From assembly GCA_031404155.1 (NCBI GenBank), contig JANNGZ010000464.1, forward strand, positions 1 through 10,149: a stretch of 10,149 nt of DNA, read 5' to 3'. This DNA is from JANNGZ01 sp031404155 (GTDB lineage: Bacteria > Pseudomonadota > Gammaproteobacteria > Burkholderiales > Burkholderiaceae_C). The position numbers were made by a program, and so were the translations under genes. Positions 6,701 to 10,149 of the stretch are shown here, piece by piece (positions within the stretch are counted from its first letter, which is position 1; the number at the start of each line of letters is the position of its first letter). The notes beneath the pieces are model-generated. The model ran no database searches, was not told the DNA's origin, and saw nothing but the letters and a program-made list of their open reading frames with translations.

Positions 6701-7477
6701 GGAAGTTCGTTCGCGGCGGGCGCCGACGGCGACTGGACGACACCGGTCGGCGGCGTGCTGATGAAGCACTTCCGGCTCGGCAGCACGTTGGTCGAAACGC
6801 GCTTCATGATGCTGCAGAGCAATGGCGACTGGGCCGGTTACTCCTACGAGTGGGACGACAACCAGCTCGACGCCACGCTGGTGGACGCGGCCGGGAAGGA
6901 CAAGGTGATCGGCGCGCAAACCTGGCATTACCCCAGCCGCGGCGAATGCCTGCAATGCCACACCGCGGCGGCGGGTTTCAGCCTCGGGCTGGAGACGCAG
7001 CAGCTCAACCGCAGCTCCACCTATGCGCAGACCGGCATCAACGCGCACCAGCTCACCACCCTGAGCGCGCCGAACATCGCGCTGCTCACGCCGCAGATCA
7101 GCAACCCGGCCGCGCAGCCCAAGCTCGCCGACCCGTTCGGTAGCGAGGCACTGGGCGACCGCGCGCGTGCCTACCTGCACACCAACTGCTCGATGTGCCA
7201 CCGCCCCGGCGGGCCGACGCCGCTGGCCCTGAACCTGCTGGCCAGTACGTCGCTCAGCGGCACCAACACCTGCAACCAGGACCCGACCCGCGGCAGCCTC
7301 GGCCTGCCCAACGCCAAGATCGTGGCCCCAGGCCAACCAGACAGTTCGGTGCTGCTCGCCCGCATGAACACGCGCGACCCACAATTGCAGATGCCGCCGA
7401 TTGCCAGCCACCTGGTCGACAGCGCCGGTGTGGCCTTGCTGCGCCAATGGATCTCATCCATCTCCACATGCAACTGA
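3761..7477 (+). CDS. Modular lipoprotein: six InlB-B-like repeats, PQQ-type sugar dehydrogenase propeller, diheme cytochrome c domain
   Basis: A protein of 1238 residues. ATG 3761 follows GGGAG (3748-3752); GTG 3758 is an alternative. The signal peptide ends in a lipobox, LAAC, with Cys24 followed by GGGGSGS; with no Asp at +2, the outer membrane is expected. Residues 39-517 are six repeats of about 80 residues. Residues about 545-925 form a glucose/sorbosone dehydrogenase propeller, with H683 (TNHNGG) as candidate base, R768-N769 in GLRNPW, and GDVGWGSYEEVN followed by NYGWP. The Gly-Pro metal pair of soluble glucose dehydrogenase is replaced here. After a Gly-rich linker, residues about 936-1238 begin with GYDINAPFWSDNAVKQRFF and carry heme sites CLQCH (1063-1067) and CSMCH (1143-1147), plus QMPP with Met1211 as likely axial ligand. 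This end resembles the SO_2930/HNE_0200-type diheme family. Electrons from the sugar site could pass to the hemes within one chain. Substrate unknown. Confidence 0.88.
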   Translation: MFRQATRTTVAAFIGFMALALAACGGGGSGSPPVAPVTYTLSATVTGSGSLASTPAGISCPGDCSEAYAAGASVTLTATPAAGQRFDGWSGACSGGAACVVTVNAAASVQAAFSAIVAVHAVSVIRSGEGSISSAPAGINCGADCSEAYAQGSVVTLTAAPLANWSFSGWSGGGCSGTGNCVVTVDGASNVTATFVPVLRSLTVTVAGSGSVTVGGSACASPCTSLHQQGSVVVLSAQPGAGQQFSGWSGGGCVGTGACSVALAADTNVGASFAPTPANQQALNVVTTGSGTVTSTPAGISCGTDCSENYAQGSGVTLSASAAANWRFDGWSGGGCSGTASCGLTMNATTTVTAPFSAITHLLTVNTSGQGRVSSAPVGIDCGGDCTEAYQQGSSVTLTATAADATWAFAGWSGACTGSGGCVVSMSQARAVTATFNPVAQLLSVALSGSGTVTSAPAGINCGADCSEAYASGTVVTLTATPAATWSFGGWSGGCTGSGPCSVTMSAARSVSAAFDPPASTTIGLTIRPNNLSCVAFNPPATSTAGLSLQAAFTALPAFAQPVAVLQAPGDSSRWFVVEKSGVVRVFANSAGVSSSAVFADITSRVRTSSEEEAGLLGMAFDPNFGSGAGKNRNVYLFYTGAPNSGYRLRSTVSRFTTNAELTVLDAASEVQLIGLDKLETNHNGGNLDFGPDGLLYVGYGDGGGAPNPQAQNDAFLFGKIIRINPNASTGSVPYAIPPDNPNAGNALCNGNGRGAAACPEVWARGLRNPWRWSFDRVGGKLWVGDVGWGSYEEVNVVTRNGNYGWPITEGPSCVGGGSCNRSGLTDPVYSVSRSDGQSITGGYVYRGTQTTDLAGQYIFADFGSKLFGAVVAGSTPGSYSGRFLIPPFSASSVNASSFGQASDGELYVLDYVGGRIRRLVFTTGSGGGGRPPTRKLSESGCVNTADARQPAEGLVGYDINAPFWSDNAVKQRFFAMPDAGSSFAAGADGDWTTPVGGVLMKHFRLGSTLVETRFMMLQSNGDWAGYSYEWDDNQLDATLVDAAGKDKVIGAQTWHYPSRGECLQCHTAAAGFSLGLETQQLNRSSTYAQTGINAHQLTTLSAPNIALLTPQISNPAAQPKLADPFGSEALGDRARAYLHTNCSMCHRPGGPTPLALNLLASTSLSGTNTCNQDPTRGSLGLPNAKIVAPGQPDSSVLLARMNTRDPQLQMPPIASHLVDSAGVALLRQWISSISTCN
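3875..5314 (+). repeat. Six tandem repeats encoding InlB-B-like domains
   Basis: Units begin near 3875, 4118, 4361, 4604, 4841 and 5081, with spacings of 243, 243, 243, 237 and 240 bases. Each encodes a pattern of GSG-V-S-AP-GI-C-x-x-D-C-SEAY, then VTLTA-P, F-GWSG, a second Cys pair and a closing ATF. All six units keep four cysteines, 24 in total. The third unit is the most divergent (CASPC, no SEAY). DNA identity is high in short blocks, such as gattgcagcgaggcctatgc, present at the start of several units. The fold matches the divergent InlB B-repeat family, which usually acts as a cell-surface spacer or stalk. Confidence 0.88.
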
Positions 7478-7529
7478 ACTGGACTTGATGCGCGCGCCCG
7501 GCGAACACTCCCGCTTTCGGAGATGTTTG

Positions 7530-9686
7530 ATGTTGCCCACCCGGCCGAGCCGCGGCCCGTCCTTGCTGGTCGCTGTGATCTTCAACCTGCTGCTCGTGGC
7601 CTGCGGCGGTGGTGGTTCGGGCACGAGCAGCGAGCCGGTGGTCGGCACGCCGGCACCCACACCCACCCCGACACCGGTACCTACCCCGGCACCAATACCT
7701 GGCCCCAGCCCGACGCCGGGACCAGCACCAGCACCAGCGCCAGCGCCAGCATCTGCGCCAGCGCCAGCGCCAGCGCCAGCGCCAGCGCCAGCGCCGGGCC
7801 CGGTGGTGATCGCCAGCGGCCACCCCAAGATTTTGCTGAGCAATGCGGCCACCAAGACACGCCTGCAGCAGTTGCTGGCCAACGGCACGCCGTCGGCCAC
7901 ACGCTTCAAGAGCATGGTCGACTCACAGCTTGCCGGCGGCAACCTCTACGACTTCCAGCCCTGGTTCGCGGCGCTGATGTACCAGCTCACCGGCGAGGGG
8001 CGCTACGCCGACTACGCGGTGCAGCAGACCGAGGCCTATGTGGCCGCGGAGGAAGCGCTGATCGCCGGCAACCAGCGTGCCGGTGTCGCGCGCGACAGCT
8101 ACCTCTACGTCGGCGCCGAGATCGGCAGCGTTGCGATCGTCTACGACTGGTGTCACGACCGCCTGAGCGCGCAACAGCGCTCGCGCTGGACCAGCTACGC
8201 CAACCAGGCCGTTTGGAACGTGTGGAACCCGAACCAGGCGCGCTGGGGCAGCACGGTCTACACCTGGACAGGCTGGTCGATCGACAACCCGTCGAACAAC
8301 TACTACTACTCGTTCCTGCGCGCCACCATGCTGCTCGGCCTGGCCAGCCACGGCGAGAACCCACAAGCGCAGGCGTGGCTCGACAGGTTCCGCACCGAGA
8401 AGATCGAGGGTCAGCTGCTCGTGACCTTCAACCGCGACCTCGAAGGAGGCGGCTCGCGTGAAGGCACCGGCTATGGCGTGGCGATGAAAAACCTGTGGCA
8501 GCTCTACGACTGGTGGGAGCGTTCCACCGGCGACCGCATCGCCAGCCGCACGCCCCACACGCTGGCCTCGATGGCGCACATGATGCACAGCATCGTGCCC
8601 ACGCTGGACCGCGTCGCGCCCACCGGCGACCATGCGCGCGATTCCACCGCCACGCTGTTCGACTACCACCGCGAGTACCTGCTGCAGCTGATCACGCTGT
8701 TCCCGCAGGAGCGGCTGTCGGCGGCGGCGAAGGAGTTGCTCGACAACTCGTCGGTGCCGCGCATGTCGCAGTACTTCGAGTACTTCGTCGACTACCTCTA
8801 CGAGCCGCCGAGCCTGCCGAGCGCCACCCTCGGCGACGTGTCGACCACCTATTGGGGTAGCGGTACCGGCCAGTTGTCGATGAGGTCGGGCTGGGACATG
8901 GCGGCCACGTACGCCAACTTCATCTGCGGCCCCTACAGCGAAAGCCATGCCCACCATGACCAGGGAAGCTTCGTGCTCTATCGCGGCGGCTGGCTGGCCT
9001 ACGACTCGAACATTCGTCGGCGTTCGGGCATCGAGTTGGGCGAGGCGCTGCACAACCTGGTGCGCATCGAGCAAGGGGGCGCCACGGTGACGCAGGTGGA
9101 AGGCTCACCGCGCTGCAACTTGCGCGCCCTGGCCGACAACGACCGCTTCGCCTACGCGGTGGCCGAGGTGACCCCGGTCTACAACGGCAAGGCTGCGGTA
9201 GCGAAGGTGGAGCGCGAGTTCCTGTTCATTCGCCCGAGCACCTTCGTTGTCTTCGACCGCGTCGCCACCGCGGCCGGCGCGCGCCGCGTCTGGACGCTGA
9301 ACCTGCCGGGTGCACCCACAATCACCGGCGACCGCTTGAGCTATGTCGCTGGCGACAATCGGCTGGACGTGCACCGCCTGGCACCGGCGGGCCTGGCCTC
9401 GCAATGGGTCGACGGCGAGCGGGTCGAGGCGGCCGACACGGCGGGAACGCAGTCGTTGTTTCTGCATGTACTCGGCACCAACAATTCGGTGAGCAACACC
9501 GCACGCAATGACGCCAGCGGCCAAACCGGTACGCAGATCACCCTGGCCGACGGCCGCACGGCCACGGTGCGCTTCGGCAACGACGTCCGCGGCGGCACGC
9601 TGGAGCTGCGCGACGCCGGCGGCGCGGTGCAGTTCAGTGGCGGCTTGCCGAGCACGGTGGTGGCGCCACCGGTGTTGCGCAATTGA
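7530..9686 (+). CDS. Heparinase II/III-like polysaccharide lyase lipoprotein
   Basis: A 718-residue protein. ATG 7530 follows GGAG (7519-7522) at seven bases, and a lipoprotein signal comes next; the upstream frame to 7401 overlaps the previous gene and is rejected. The lipobox LVAC puts the lipidated residue at Cys25, followed by GGGGSG, so an outer-membrane location is likely. Residues 40-91 form a Pro/Ala/Thr stalk. From about residue 98 (HPKILLSN) comes an alpha/alpha toroid, with EGTGYG at 311-316 and DYHREY around H380. The beta-sandwich that follows carries the heparinase II/III signature Y469-SESHAHHDQGSF, with H473, H475, H476 and D477. Family members cleave uronic-acid polysaccharides (heparin, heparan, alginate) by beta-elimination, using Tyr and His near this region; a metal-bound His in that motif is known in some. 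The substrate cannot be read from the sequence. It lies 52 bases after the dehydrogenase-cytochrome gene and may be co-transcribed. Confidence 0.85.
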   Translation: MLPTRPSRGPSLLVAVIFNLLLVACGGGGSGTSSEPVVGTPAPTPTPTPVPTPAPIPGPSPTPGPAPAPAPAPASAPAPAPAPAPAPAPGPVVIASGHPKILLSNAATKTRLQQLLANGTPSATRFKSMVDSQLAGGNLYDFQPWFAALMYQLTGEGRYADYAVQQTEAYVAAEEALIAGNQRAGVARDSYLYVGAEIGSVAIVYDWCHDRLSAQQRSRWTSYANQAVWNVWNPNQARWGSTVYTWTGWSIDNPSNNYYYSFLRATMLLGLASHGENPQAQAWLDRFRTEKIEGQLLVTFNRDLEGGGSREGTGYGVAMKNLWQLYDWWERSTGDRIASRTPHTLASMAHMMHSIVPTLDRVAPTGDHARDSTATLFDYHREYLLQLITLFPQERLSAAAKELLDNSSVPRMSQYFEYFVDYLYEPPSLPSATLGDVSTTYWGSGTGQLSMRSGWDMAATYANFICGPYSESHAHHDQGSFVLYRGGWLAYDSNIRRRSGIELGEALHNLVRIEQGGATVTQVEGSPRCNLRALADNDRFAYAVAEVTPVYNGKAAVAKVEREFLFIRPSTFVVFDRVATAAGARRVWTLNLPGAPTITGDRLSYVAGDNRLDVHRLAPAGLASQWVDGERVEAADTAGTQSLFLHVLGTNNSVSNTARNDASGQTGTQITLADGRTATVRFGNDVRGGTLELRDAGGAVQFSGGLPSTVVAPPVLRN
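7647..7802 (+). repeat. Pro/Thr/Ala stalk with hexanucleotide tandem repeat
   Basis: The DNA encodes alternating TP, then AP dipeptides (residues 40-91 of the lyase lipoprotein). From about 7721 to 7796 it becomes a near-perfect array of the hexamer gccagc, with early units reading accagc and one interruption (atctgc). The unit is six bases, so gain or loss changes stalk length two residues at a time without breaking the frame. Such a stalk would hold the lyase away from the membrane. Confidence 0.85.
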
Positions 9687-9699
9687 TGCCGACTCGCGC

Positions 9700-9716
9700 T
9701 CGATCGCGTTGATCGA
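9700..9716 (+). terminator. Weak hairpin after the lyase gene
   Basis: TCGATC (9700-9705) and GATCGA (9711-9716) form a 6-bp stem with the loop GCGTT, 13 bases after the lyase stop. No T-tract follows, so it is a poor intrinsic terminator and is listed mainly for its position. Confidence 0.2.
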
Positions 9717-9778
9717 ACGAATTCCACGTAGCGGCTCATCGCCGCTGTTCGACAACGGCCGCAGTTTCCGAGCGGTCT

Positions 9779-9939
9779 GCGCGTCGCGGCAGGCGGTGCC
9801 CGCTGCGGGCTCATGCTGGGTCGGTTAGCGCTGTGCGCGGACTCCGCTGCGGCCCCTGCGCGTGCGCGCGTCGCGGCAGGCGGTGCCCGCTGCGGGCTCA
9901 CTCGGAGTCGGTCGGCGCTTCGCGCCGACTTCGCTGCGG
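9779..9939. repeat. Imperfect direct duplication (9779-9852 and 9866-9939)
   Basis: The two 74-base copies align without gaps at an offset of 87. The first 35 bases (9779-9813 and 9866-9900) are identical; the remaining 39 differ at ten positions. The second copy holds a perfect 8-bp hairpin, GTCGGCGC (9911-9918) with GCGCCGAC (9922-9929) and a TTC loop. In the first copy that hairpin is degraded. The first copy therefore looks like an older or partial version of the element that starts in the second. Confidence 0.8.
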
Positions 9940-10104
9940 TACTCACCCTGGGGTCGCGCCGCCGAACTCGCTACGTTCACTTCGTTCACTGCACTCGGAC
10001 AGCCGCGGCGAGTCAGTTTACGAAGCGCGCTGCGCGCGCCGACCCCAGGGCTGCGTTCCTCGCCGCCCCCCAAGTGAGCCCGCACCGGGCACCGCCTGCC
10101 GCGA
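9871..10104. repeat. Palindrome-rich element with 30-bp terminal inverted repeats, MITE-like or REP-like
   Basis: The left end (9871-9900) is the inverted copy of the right end (10075-10104) at 29 of 30 positions. Nested inside are the hairpin at 9911-9929, an 11-bp inverted pair CCCTGGGGTCG (9946-9956) with CGACCCCAGGG (10040-10050), and ACTCGC (9966-9971) with GCGAGT (10008-10013). No transposase frame fits within 234 bases. No convincing target duplication is visible: GTGC touches the right end but lies five bases off the left inverted repeat. It resembles dispersed intergenic repeats of Burkholderiales; mobility is inferred. Confidence 0.6.
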
Positions 10105-10149
10105 GTGCAGAGAACTGTTTTGCCCGACGGCAACGGGAAACCAATACCT

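Larger units (their letters stand above)
9687..10149. other. Gene-free stretch at the right end
   Basis: This 463-base stretch holds no convincing coding region; the short open frames in it cross repeat arms and have no ribosome site. It contains the hairpin at 9700-9716, the direct duplication and the inverted-repeat element. The last 45 bases are more AT-rich than the rest and include a 5-bp hairpin, TTGCC (10120-10124) with GGCAA (10129-10133). They may belong to the leader or tail of a gene beyond the window. Confidence 0.6.

Noticed and set aside
5711..7447. Minus-strand open frame (578 codons) opposite the propeller and heme domain
   Set aside because: Shadow of a gene with heme and propeller motifs; composition is that of a reverse frame.
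7401..7529. Earlier start for the lyase inside the previous gene
   Set aside because: It would place about 43 residues before a good lipoprotein signal; ATG 7530 has a well-placed GGAG.
9862..10077. Short plus-strand open frame (71 codons) in the right-end repeat
   Set aside because: It overlaps inverted-repeat arms and hairpins, lacks a ribosome site and shows no domain.
10105..10149. Possible small RNA or leader at the right edge, because of a base composition shift and a 5-bp hairpin
   Set aside because: Too short and cut by the window edge; no known RNA family was recognised.

Overview
The window is very GC-rich with strong G/C third-position bias. Its gene families (ECF sigma factor, von Willebrand A protein, PQQ sugar dehydrogenases, c-type cytochrome domain, heparinase-like lyase) and palindrome-rich intergenic repeats suggest a betaproteobacterium of the Burkholderiales. 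That placement is inference from style, not from a search. No tRNA, rRNA, CRISPR array, transposase or phage gene was seen.

Layout. (1) 1-317, minus strand: the N-terminal 105 residues of an ECF sigma factor, cut by the window edge. (2) 318-530: a divergent promoter region with two mirrored candidate ECF-like promoters around a small inverted repeat. (3) 531-2255, plus: a secreted or membrane-anchored protein with a C-terminal von Willebrand A domain. (4) 2256-2543: a gene-free stretch with a terminator-like hairpin and a compact palindromic element with a 14-bp stem. (5) 2544-3707, plus: a PQQ-dependent aldose dehydrogenase of the glucose/sorbosone dehydrogenase family with an N-terminal hydrophobic anchor. 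(6) 3761-7477, plus: a 1238-residue lipoprotein that joins six cysteine-bearing InlB-B-like repeats, a second PQQ-type propeller and a C-terminal domain with two CxxCH heme sites. (7) 7530-9686, plus: a lipoprotein with a Pro/Ala stalk and a heparinase II/III-type polysaccharide lyase fold. (8) 9687-10149: no gene; it holds a 74-bp imperfect direct duplication and a 234-bp palindrome-rich element bounded by 30-bp inverted repeats.

How the genes may work together. Genes 5-7 lie on one strand with gaps of 53 and 52 bases and could form one transcription unit. The two lipoproteins have no Asp after the lipidated Cys and carry long spacers, which suggests outer-membrane, possibly surface, display. 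A plausible model is that the lyase cleaves an acidic polysaccharide, the large lipoprotein oxidises a released or related carbohydrate and passes electrons to its own two hemes, and the anchored PQQ dehydrogenase oxidises sugars at the inner membrane. The families support the parts; the joint pathway and substrate are inference. The sigma factor and vWA protein look like a separate unit.
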